DNA of 5,821 nt, taken from positions 1-5,821 of the forward strand of contig CAJMLQ010000163.1 of assembly GCA_905214265.1 (NCBI GenBank), read 5' to 3'. Under the pieces are notes generated by a model. The model searched no databases. It worked only from the letters and a program-made list of their open reading frames with translations, and was not told where the DNA came from. The translations under genes and the position numbers were made by a program. This document shows positions 1 through 4,952 of this stretch, piece by piece. The DNA is from an uncultured bacterium (GTDB lineage Bacteria > Bacillota > Clostridia > Oscillospirales > Ruminococcaceae). Positions within the stretch are counted from its first letter, which is position 1. Each line of letters opens with the position of its first letter.

Positions 1-1357
1 GGAAAAGGCCATGCAGAAGGACAAAAATCTCCGCTACCGTTCGGCGGCGGAGATGCTGGCGGCCATTGACGCATTTAAGCAAAACCCCAGCATTGTTTTC
101 GAGTACAAATACATGGCGGACGAGCCAGATGCCACCAAATATTACCGTTCCGTCAGCGCGATTCAGGCGGAAGAAACCTCCGGCGGGCGGAAAAAGCCTC
201 TGGCAGAGGAAGACGACGAGGAAATCATCATCAAACGCAGCCCGACGATCCTGATTTTGACCGGGATCGCAGCGGCCTGCGTCATTACGGCTATTTTGGT
301 GCTGTTGGGATTCTTCTACTGGGGGCGCGATGAAAAGGTCGCGGAGATCCCCATGCCGAACCTGGTGGGGATGTATCTGGAGGACGTCCGCAAGCAGGAG
401 GAATACAAAAACTTTCAGTTCCAGATTGTGGAAAATGAGTTAAGTGAATATCCCAAGGGGCAGATTTACGATCAGAGCGTAACCCCCGGCGTTATGGTCA
501 AAGTCAACCGTAAAATCAAGATCAAGTTGAGCGCCGGCGTTGAGGTACTGGAGATCCCCGACCTGACGGGGAAATACGTCGGGGATGCGGAGGATATCCT
601 TTCCAAGATGGGGCTGGACCACATCGTCCGGACCCAGGAGGATGATTCTGTCGAACCGGACAAGGTCATCCGGACAGATCCGCCGGCGGGGCAGCAGGTC
701 GAACAGGGGACGCAGGTCGTCCTTTACGTGAGCCGCGCCAAAACTGACGCAGTTGTTAAGGTGCCGAAGGTAATCGGCTATACGCTGGAGAGTGCCACAG
801 AAAAGCTGACGGCTTTGGGTTTTGTCGTGGTCTCCGAAGAAGCGGACAGTGAAGAAGCTCCCGGCACGGTGATCGAGCAGACCCTGGCAAATGAGTACGC
901 CAAGAAGGGTGAGACTATCACCCTGACGGTGAGTAATGGTTCCGGATACTTCAAGGAGGCAGGGCTGACGCTGGTATTCCCCGAAAATGCCGTTTCGAAG
1001 GATTATTCCCTGATCATTTATGTCGATGGGGAAGAAGCAGTCAATGAAATTGTGAATCCGGCGTCAGCAGGTCTTGAAAAGGTGTATCTGCTGAAGGGCA
1101 ATGGAACGATGCCCGTTGTTGTATCTATCGACGGCCGGAAATATGCTTCCTTTGACATGAACTTTGATGAAGGCAGTGCAACGTTGACAGACGGCTACTA
1201 CTTTGATGCCATTGAGACGGAAAATGGCGGAGGCCCGGGTCCTGGTCCGGACGACGGTTCCTCTGAGGACTCCGAACCCTCCGGAGAGCCGTGGGAACCG
1301 GAAGCACCTTTTCCGGGTGGCGGCGATTCGCCTTTTGACGCCCCGCCGGTCGATTGA
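1..1357 (+). CDS. prkC: PASTA-domain Ser/Thr protein kinase (PrkC/Stk type), C-terminal part
   Basis: This is the 3' part of a transmembrane Ser/Thr kinase gene; the catalytic domain lies left of the window. The reading frame is open from position 2, so the ATG at 11 is internal. Counting from that Met, residues 1-26 match the last helix of a Hanks-type kinase (KDKNLRYRSAAEML). A juxtamembrane linker with an acidic patch (about 67-72) follows, then one membrane helix at about 79-104. The outside part carries three PASTA repeats (about 111-175, 179-242 and 248-309), each opening with a P-x-L/V-x-G-type motif. PASTA domains bind peptidoglycan fragments or lipid II, and in spore formers PrkC links muropeptides to germination and growth. 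After the PASTA repeats come a beta-rich stretch (315-400) and a Gly/Pro/Asp/Glu-rich tail (405-448). The gene ends with tandem stops TGA-TAA. rsgA follows 14 nt later; in B. subtilis the RsgA orthologue CpgA is a PrkC substrate. The family call is firm; the gene name rests on synteny. Confidence 0.93.
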   Translation, partial: EKAMQKDKNLRYRSAAEMLAAIDAFKQNPSIVFEYKYMADEPDATKYYRSVSAIQAEETSGGRKKPLAEEDDEEIIIKRSPTILILTGIAAACVITAILVLLGFFYWGRDEKVAEIPMPNLVGMYLEDVRKQEEYKNFQFQIVENELSEYPKGQIYDQSVTPGVMVKVNRKIKIKLSAGVEVLEIPDLTGKYVGDAEDILSKMGLDHIVRTQEDDSVEPDKVIRTDPPAGQQVEQGTQVVLYVSRAKTDAVVKVPKVIGYTLESATEKLTALGFVVVSEEADSEEAPGTVIEQTLANEYAKKGETITLTVSNGSGYFKEAGLTLVFPENAVSKDYSLIIYVDGEEAVNEIVNPASAGLEKVYLLKGNGTMPVVVSIDGRKYASFDMNFDEGSATLTDGYYFDAIETENGGGPGPGPDDGSSEDSEPSGEPWEPEAPFPGGGDSPFDAPPVD

Positions 1358-1358
1358 T

Positions 1359-1363
1359 AAGGA
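1359..1363 (+). promoter_or_regulatory. Shine-Dalgarno site selecting the rsgA start
   Basis: AAGGA lies 8 nt before the ATG at 1372. It touches the earlier ATG at 1363 and lies after the TTG at 1354, so neither of those can use it. This supports 1372 as the start. Confidence 0.6.
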
Positions 1364-1371
1364 TGGCAGAA

Positions 1372-2256
1372 ATGGAACAGGGAATGATCCGGAAGGCCCT
1401 ATCGGGATTTTACTATGTGCGTACGGAGAGCGGCCAACTGCTGGAATGCCGGGCAAAGGGGATCTTCCGGAAAGAAGGGATCACTCCCTTGGTCGGAGAC
1501 CAGGTGGAAGTGGAAAACGGCGTCGTGGCGAAGATCCTTCCGCGGAAAAACCAGATTCTGCGCCCTCCGGCCGCCAATATTGATCGGGCGGTGCTGGTGG
1601 TTTCCGCGGATAAACCGCAGCCGAATACTCTGATCCTGGATAAGCTTATCGCGGTCTGTGAGAGCAAGGAGATCGAACCGCTGCTGGTCTTCACCAAGAC
1701 CGATCTGGCCGACTGCGCTGAATTACAGGAAATTTACCGGCAGGCGGGGTTCCAGGTCTTTACCAGCCAACCGAGCCAGACGGATTACAGCGGCCTTTTG
1801 CGGGAAATGGCTGGTCGTCTCAACGTGTTTATCGGAAATTCCGGGGTGGGGAAGTCCACATTGATGAACGTCCTTATCCCGGACTTGGGCCTTGCTACCG
1901 CCCAGATCAGCGACAAGCTGGGGCGCGGCCGCCATACGACCCGCCACGTCGAGCTTTACGAGTTGGCGGGCGGCGGACTGGTAGCCGACACGCCGGGCTT
2001 CTCCACGGTAGAGATCGAAAAGTACGGCCATATTTTGAAAGAGGAGCTTCCGGAATGTTTCCGGGAATTCCGGAAATACCTGGGCGGCTGTCAGTTTCAG
2101 AATTGCTCGCATCGGAAAGAAAAGGGTTGCGCGGTTTTGGCAGCCGTAAATGAGGGAAAAATCAGCCGTTCCCGCCACGAGAGCTATCAGGCGCTTTACG
2201 AGGACGCCATGCAGATTCGGGAATGGGAGCTGCGGGAGGGGGACAAGCACAATTGA
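1372..2256 (+). CDS. rsgA: Ribosome small-subunit-dependent GTPase A (RsgA/CpgA/YloQ)
   Basis: This is a circularly permuted GTPase of 294 residues that helps late maturation of the 30S ribosomal subunit in the cytoplasm. Residues 1 to about 65 form the OB-fold; the opening (KALSGFYYV, then RAKGIFRKEGITPLVGD at 27-43) closely resembles B. subtilis YloQ. The G motifs appear in permuted order: G4 as TKTD (108-111), G1/P-loop as GNSGVGKST (155-163), switch I as GRGRHTTRH (184-192) and G3 as DTPG (206-209). The C-terminal zinc site is C240, C245, H247 and C253. TKTD instead of NKxD is, from memory, usual in Firmicutes. The start at 1372 gives the same N-terminal length as YloQ and has a well-spaced AAGGA; ATG at 1363 or TTG at 1354 would add 3 or 6 residues. 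The stop overlaps the TTG start of thiN (TTGA), which suggests translational coupling. Confidence 0.96.
   Translation: MEQGMIRKALSGFYYVRTESGQLLECRAKGIFRKEGITPLVGDQVEVENGVVAKILPRKNQILRPPAANIDRAVLVVSADKPQPNTLILDKLIAVCESKEIEPLLVFTKTDLADCAELQEIYRQAGFQVFTSQPSQTDYSGLLREMAGRLNVFIGNSGVGKSTLMNVLIPDLGLATAQISDKLGRGRHTTRHVELYELAGGGLVADTPGFSTVEIEKYGHILKEELPECFREFRKYLGGCQFQNCSHRKEKGCAVLAAVNEGKISRSRHESYQALYEDAMQIREWELREGDKHN
2234..2243 (+). promoter_or_regulatory. Shine-Dalgarno site supporting a TTG start for thiN
   Basis: The purine run GGGAGGGGGA lies inside the 3' end of rsgA, 9 nt before TTG at 2253. The in-frame ATG at 2223 lies upstream of this site and would add ten residues (GAAGGGQAQ-like) not expected in the family. 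Confidence 0.6.
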
Positions 2257-2879
2257 ATTGTGTGATTTTTGGCGCGGGCCCCATTGCGGACTACGAGGCG
2301 GTTCGAGCCCTTTTGCCGGAAGCGCCGTTTTACCTGATCGCAGCCGACGGCGGTCTGCGGCACACCAATGCTCTGGGCCTTGTGCCGGATGCGTTTATCG
2401 GGGACATGGATTCCCTGCGGAATGAGAACCTGCCGGAGGGGGCGATCCTGTATCCGTCTCAGAAGGACGATACCGATATGATGCTGGCGGTCAAAAAGGC
2501 GATGGCTCTGGGCGCACGCAAGGTTCTGCTGCTGGGCGGTCTTGGCGGGCGGCTGGATCACACCTATGCCAATATCCAGACCCTTGCTTATCTTTTGGAG
2601 CACGGGGTTTCTGGGACGCTGGCCGATGAAAACCACCTGGTCACAATGATTGACGGTGGAAGTGCCCTGCTTTCGCCGGATTATCGCTATCTTTCGGTTT
2701 TCGCATACTCCGGCGTCTGTGAAGGCGTGACCATTACCGGAGCGGAATATCCTCTGGAAAATGCGGTGCTGGAGCCGTCCTTTCCCCTTGGAGTCAGCAA
2801 CCACCACGCCCCCGCTAGTCAAATGAAGGTTTCCGTAACAAGCGGGACGCTTCTGCTGATTCAGACCAAATTGGAGTAA
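2253..2879 (+). CDS. thiN: Thiamine pyrophosphokinase
   Basis: This enzyme transfers pyrophosphate from ATP to thiamine to give thiamine diphosphate, the last step of thiamine salvage, in the cytoplasm. From the TTG start it has 208 residues, normal for bacterial ThiN. Visible family motifs are the N-terminal nucleotide-fold strand with AADGG (30-34), FIGDMDS (48-54) holding acidic metal-binding residues, QKDDTD (70-75), GGLGGRLDH (95-103), and the C-terminal beta domain with GVSNHH (180-185) and VTSGTLLLIQ (195-204). Many relatives have SNEF where this one has SNHH; this is a minor variation close to the thiamine-binding end. I chose the TTG at 2253 because it overlaps the rsgA stop and has a strong Shine-Dalgarno site 9 nt upstream; GTG at 2262 is the next alternative. 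In B. subtilis rpe separates cpgA from thiN; here the two genes touch. Confidence 0.94.
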   Translation: MNCVIFGAGPIADYEAVRALLPEAPFYLIAADGGLRHTNALGLVPDAFIGDMDSLRNENLPEGAILYPSQKDDTDMMLAVKKAMALGARKVLLLGGLGGRLDHTYANIQTLAYLLEHGVSGTLADENHLVTMIDGGSALLSPDYRYLSVFAYSGVCEGVTITGAEYPLENAVLEPSFPLGVSNHHAPASQMKVSVTSGTLLLIQTKLE

Positions 2880-2890
2880 TGCACCAAAGA

Positions 2891-2943
2891 GCCTCCCGCT
2901 GCATAAGATGGGGTACCGATGAAGCTGAGCGGGGAATGGAGGC
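2891..2943 (+). promoter_or_regulatory. Inverted repeat that could mask the next gene's ribosome site
   Basis: The leader between thiN and the small membrane-protein gene contains GCCTCC (2891-2896), complementary to GGAGGC (2938-2943), which includes the Shine-Dalgarno core GGAGG. An overlapping pairing, CCCGCT (2895-2900) with AGCGGG (2928-2933), is also perfect and has a 27-nt loop. The two pairings compete in part. The pairing can be seen in the sequence; a regulatory role is inference. Confidence 0.35.
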
Positions 2944-2950
2944 GGGCGAC

Positions 2951-3109
2951 ATGAAAAAACCATGGTACGCTTCGCTGACGCCCCCTGTTGCGGCAATAGC
3001 TATCGGCGCTGTAATACTGTTGGGGGTGCTGCTTTCTTTCCGGTTTGTTCTGGCAATGACCGCCATTGCTCTGATCGGCTGGGGAGTCTATCGATGCACC
3101 AGAGGCTGA
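2951..3109 (+). CDS. Small two-helix membrane protein, unrecognised
   Basis: This is a predicted 52-residue protein whose family I do not recognise. It starts with a positively charged MKKPW, followed by a hydrophobic segment at about 12-30, a single Arg at 31, a second hydrophobic segment at about 32-47, and a basic tail ending RCTRG. This fits a membrane hairpin with both ends in the cytoplasm. The ATG at 2951 has TGGAGG 8 nt upstream, which is close to ideal. The frame stays open back to an ATG at 2879 that overlaps the thiN stop (TAATG), giving 76 residues, but that start has GGAG only about 2 nt away and would add a polar N-terminus. It lies 71 nt after thiN and 14 nt before spoVM, probably in the same operon. 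A sporulation or envelope role would be a guess from position only. Confidence 0.7.
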   Translation: MKKPWYASLTPPVAAIAIGAVILLGVLLSFRFVLAMTAIALIGWGVYRCTRG

Positions 3110-3110
3110 A

Positions 3111-3117
3111 AGGGAGG
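3111..3117 (+). promoter_or_regulatory. Strong Shine-Dalgarno site of spoVM
   Basis: AGGGAGG lies 6 nt before the ATG at 3124 and directly after the stop of the membrane-protein gene. It is one of the best ribosome sites in the window and supports translation of the very short ORF behind it. Confidence 0.7.
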
Positions 3118-3123
3118 TCCGCT

Positions 3124-3210
3124 ATGAAGATCGTCGTCATCAAAAGCCCGAAATGTTTGTCCGGATTGCTCCGTATGATTTTTGGCATCAAAAAAGAACA
3201 GGATATCTGA
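3124..3210 (+). CDS. spoVM: Stage V sporulation protein M (SpoVM), 28 residues
   Basis: This very short gene encodes an amphipathic peptide resembling SpoVM, which marks the convex forespore surface and anchors the coat basement layer (with SpoIVA) in endospore formers. It starts MKIVVIKSPKCLSGLLR and ends FGIKKEQDI. Against the 26-residue B. subtilis protein, as I remember it, about ten positions are identical without gaps: M1, K2, I6, K7, P9, K10, L12, G14, R17 and G21. Pro9 is the residue known to matter for curvature sensing. Positions 3-21 can form an amphipathic helix with K7, K10 and R17 on its polar side. Its location downstream of prkC-rsgA-thiN is the same as in B. subtilis. It has a strong ribosome site and is shorter than the length limit of many gene callers. 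Its stop codon lies in the left arm of a hairpin. Confidence 0.88.
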   Translation: MKIVVIKSPKCLSGLLRMIFGIKKEQDI

Positions 3211-3225
3211 CGCAAGTCAGATATT
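3202..3225 (+). other. Perfect hairpin overlapping the spoVM stop codon
   Basis: ATATCTGAC (3203-3211) and GTCAGATAT (3216-3224) form a perfect 9-bp stem closed by a GCAA (GNRA-type) tetraloop, and a G-U pair can extend it. The spoVM TGA (3208-3210) is part of the left arm. On the plus strand it is followed by TGAGAAAAGG, not a T-run, so it is not an ordinary intrinsic terminator. It could protect or process the mRNA between spoVM and mtnN. On the minus strand a T-rich stretch follows, but no gene there ends into it. Confidence 0.55.
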
Positions 3226-3246
3226 GAGAAAAGGACGTGCATACAT

Positions 3247-3921
3247 ATGAACCCTATTGGAATTATCGGGGCGATGGGCCTCGAAGTCGAGCTCCTGCGG
3301 GATCGGATGGACGGCCGGACGGAAACGGTTTTCGCCGGCCGGCATTTCTATGCCGGGAAGCTGGGCGGGACCGATGCGGTGCTTGTCTGCTCCGGAATCG
3401 GAAAGGTCAACGCGGCAATCACTACGCAGATCCTCATCGACCATTTTTCCGTCCGTGCTGTGATCAACACCGGCATTGCGGGCGGCACCCACGCCGGAAT
3501 CCAGGTGCGGGACGTTGTGATTTCGGATACGGTTGTTTATCACGACATGGATCAGAGAATACTGGCTCTATCCTATCCGAACCTCCGGGAATTTTCAGCA
3601 GACGCCGGCCTGATGGAGAAGGCGGAAGCCGCCTGTGAGGGAAAAGTCCGGTACCGGGTCGGGCGGATCGCCACCGGTGACCAGTTTATCTCGGACAGCG
3701 CAGTCAAAGCGGACATCGTGTCGCGGCTGACACCCTGCTGTGTTGAAATGGAAGGCGGAGCCGTTGCCCATGCCTGCGCAGCCAATGGCGTCCCGTTCGT
3801 TATTATTCGCTGCATTTCGGACAACGCGGACGACAGCGCAGAAATGGATTACGACATCTTTGAAAAGCTGGCGGCAGACGATGCGGCGAAGATCGTTGCG
3901 CAGATGCTCCGGGGCCTTTGA
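3247..3921 (+). CDS. mtnN: 5'-methylthioadenosine/S-adenosylhomocysteine nucleosidase
   Basis: This cytoplasmic hydrolase cleaves adenine from methylthioadenosine, S-adenosylhomocysteine and 5'-deoxyadenosine, which clears inhibitory SAM by-products and feeds adenine and methionine salvage. The homocysteine branch can also lead to AI-2 if LuxS is present. It has 224 residues, close to the E. coli enzyme (about 232). Motifs in order are IGIIGAMGLEVELL (4-17) with E13 corresponding to the catalytic Glu12, CSGIGKVNAA (48-57), NTGIAGG (74-80), GDQFI (144-148), VEMEGGAVAH (166-175) with E169 corresponding to Glu174, and the RCISDNAD loop with D192 corresponding to the catalytic Asp197. All catalytic residues are present. 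The ATG at 3247 gives the expected N-terminus. Its ribosome site (AAAAGGA, 3229-3235) is about 11 nt away, rather far. The gene lies 36 nt after spoVM, with a hairpin between. Confidence 0.95.
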   Translation: MNPIGIIGAMGLEVELLRDRMDGRTETVFAGRHFYAGKLGGTDAVLVCSGIGKVNAAITTQILIDHFSVRAVINTGIAGGTHAGIQVRDVVISDTVVYHDMDQRILALSYPNLREFSADAGLMEKAEAACEGKVRYRVGRIATGDQFISDSAVKADIVSRLTPCCVEMEGGAVAHACAANGVPFVIIRCISDNADDSAEMDYDIFEKLAADDAAKIVAQMLRGL

Positions 3922-3923
3922 GG
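3920..3923 (+). promoter_or_regulatory. Shine-Dalgarno site overlapping the mtnN stop
   Basis: GAGG at 3920-3923 sits on the mtnN TGA and 6 nt before ATG 3930. It favours this ATG over the TTG at 3918, which overlaps the mtnN stop but has no purine-rich site at the right distance. Confidence 0.5.
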
Positions 3924-3929
3924 TTTCAA

Positions 3930-4397
3930 ATGGGAAAAAAGGTTTATTTAGCGGGATTTGACGTGTTCCGACCGGATGCCTTGGCCTACGGATCCCGCTG
4001 CAAGGCGCTCTGTGCGCAGTACGGCTTGGAAGGGCTGTATCCGCTGGATAACGAAAGCGACCAGGCGGAGGAGATTTTTGCCGGTAATCTGACGCTGATC
4101 GATCAGTGTGACGTGATTGCGGCGTGTCTGGACCCATTCCGCGGCAGCGAGCCGGACAGCGGCACCTGCTTTGAGTTGGGATATGCATATGCCAGGGGAA
4201 AGCGGCTGTATGGGTATCTGACCGATGTGGGGACGCTGCGGGAAAGGTTAGGAGAATGGGATGAAATGGGATTTTCGGTAGAAAATTTTGAATTTCCGGT
4301 CAATCTAATGCTGGCTGTTCCGGCGGTGTTGATCTGCGGTGGCCTGGAAGACTGTCTGCGCCGGATTCAGGAAGATGAAAGGGGTTTGATAAAATGA
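3930..4397 (+). CDS. Nucleoside 2-deoxyribosyltransferase family protein
   Basis: This 155-residue Rossmann-like protein belongs to the family that moves 2-deoxyribose between nucleobases (N-deoxyribosyltransferases) or hydrolyses deoxynucleotides (Rcl/DNPH1-like). Visible signs are the N-terminal strand KKVYLAGFDVF (3-13), NLTLIDQCDVIAACLDPFRG (53-72) with D61 in the active-site region, DSGTCFELGYAYARGK (76-91) with E82 as the expected catalytic nucleophile, and a late FPVNLML (122-128) resembling the Asn-containing C-terminal segment supplied by the neighbouring subunit. Purine/pyrimidine specificity, or transferase versus hydrolase activity, cannot be told from this. The gene begins 8 nt after mtnN, so the two are probably co-translated; mtnN releases adenine, a possible base for this enzyme. 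Its TGA overlaps the yqeY ATG (ATGA). The start at 3930 is preferred because of its ribosome site. Confidence 0.85.
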   Translation: MGKKVYLAGFDVFRPDALAYGSRCKALCAQYGLEGLYPLDNESDQAEEIFAGNLTLIDQCDVIAACLDPFRGSEPDSGTCFELGYAYARGKRLYGYLTDVGTLRERLGEWDEMGFSVENFEFPVNLMLAVPAVLICGGLEDCLRRIQEDERGLIK

Positions 4398-4840
4398 GTC
4401 GGATGGAAGAAGTGAGAAACCAGATGATGCAGGCGATGAAAGCGGGGGACAAGCCCAGAAAGGAATGCCTTTCCCTGCTGCTTTCCGCGCTGAAAGCAAA
4501 GTTTATCGACAAACGTGCTGAGTTGACGGAAGACGAGGAAAACGAAGTGATCGCCCGGGAACTGAAGCAGACCCGTGAAACGCTGGAATCCCTTCCGGAG
4601 GACCGGACGGATCTGATAGAGGAGTGCCAGTTCCGCATCCGTGTCCTTTCGGAGTTTGCACCGAAGGAAATGAGCGAGGACGAAATCCGTACGGAGCTCC
4701 AGAATGTCCTCAAGACCCTGGGAATCCAGTCCCCCACGGCAAAGGACAAGGGTGCGATCATGAAACAGCTGATGCCCAGGGTGAAGGGCAAGGCTGACGG
4801 AGCGGCGGTCAGCCGTCTCGTTGGTGAACTGTTTCAGTAA
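4394..4840 (+). CDS. yqeY: GatB/YqeY domain protein
   Basis: This 148-residue, mostly helical, highly charged cytoplasmic protein belongs to the YqeY family, related to the C-terminal tRNA-binding domain of the amidotransferase subunit GatB; the cellular role of stand-alone YqeY is not settled. The N-terminal helical part (1 to about 90) includes LTEDEENEVIARELKQ (44-59), which closely matches B. subtilis YqeY as I remember it. The C-terminal part has the family signature MPRVKGKADGAAVSRLV (127-143). Its length equals that of typical members. The ATG overlaps the preceding stop (ATGA), with AAAGGGG (4378-4384) 9 nt upstream. In B. subtilis yqeY lies next to rpsU; no rpsU is seen here, so the neighbourhood differs. 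It appears to be the last gene of its unit. Confidence 0.93.
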   Translation: MSRMEEVRNQMMQAMKAGDKPRKECLSLLLSALKAKFIDKRAELTEDEENEVIARELKQTRETLESLPEDRTDLIEECQFRIRVLSEFAPKEMSEDEIRTELQNVLKTLGIQSPTAKDKGAIMKQLMPRVKGKADGAAVSRLVGELFQ

Positions 4841-4904
4841 AATGCGGGCAATCTTTAAGCGGCAATGCAGAAAAAGATCGTAAGCTTTTGAGATGAAACA
4901 AACC

Positions 4905-4937
4905 AAAAGGCAGCTTGAGAATTTCAAGGCGCCTTTT
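4905..4937. terminator. Bidirectional intrinsic terminator between yqeY and the ftsH-like gene
   Basis: AAAAGGC (4905-4911) pairs with GCCTTTT (4931-4937). After a 2x2 internal mismatch, CTTGA (4914-4918) pairs with TCAAG (4924-4928) around a GAATT loop. On the plus strand the stem runs into TTTTCTGTT; on the minus strand it runs into TTTTGGTTTGTTT. Its place in the 112-nt convergent gap (4841-4952) fits shared termination. The T-runs are imperfect, so efficiency is uncertain. I see no other feature in this gap. Confidence 0.65.
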
Positions 4938-4952
4938 CTGTTGGGCGAGAGA

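Noticed and set aside
1354..1371. TTG at 1354 or ATG at 1363 as the rsgA start.
   Set aside because: Neither has a spaced ribosome site, and ATG 1372 gives the same N-terminus length as B. subtilis YloQ.
2058..2076. Inverted repeat TTTCCGG-GAATT-CCGGAAA inside rsgA.
   Set aside because: It encodes conserved-looking CFREFRK sequence before the zinc site, and TCCGG/CCGGA words are very frequent throughout this window because of codon use.
2919..2954. 11-codon ORF in the leader of the small membrane-protein gene, with its stop overlapping that gene's ATG.
   Set aside because: No clear ribosome site precedes it. A leader peptide is possible but nothing beyond the overlap supports it.
2196..2996. 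Long minus-strand open frame of 266 codons opposite thiN.
   Set aside because: It lies antisense to a clear thiN with all family motifs; its translation is low in recognisable structure and comes from the GC-rich codon pattern of the plus strand.
3221..3247. Sigma-E-like promoter: ATATT, 14-nt spacer, CATACATA, just before mtnN.
   Set aside because: Transcription would begin inside the mtnN coding region, past the ATG that encodes the conserved N-terminus, and the ATATT overlaps the hairpin arm. It is probably chance, although the match to the consensus is noticeable.
4842..4883. 13-codon basic ORF directly after yqeY.
   Set aside because: It has no ribosome site and lies in the terminator gap; there is nothing to support translation.
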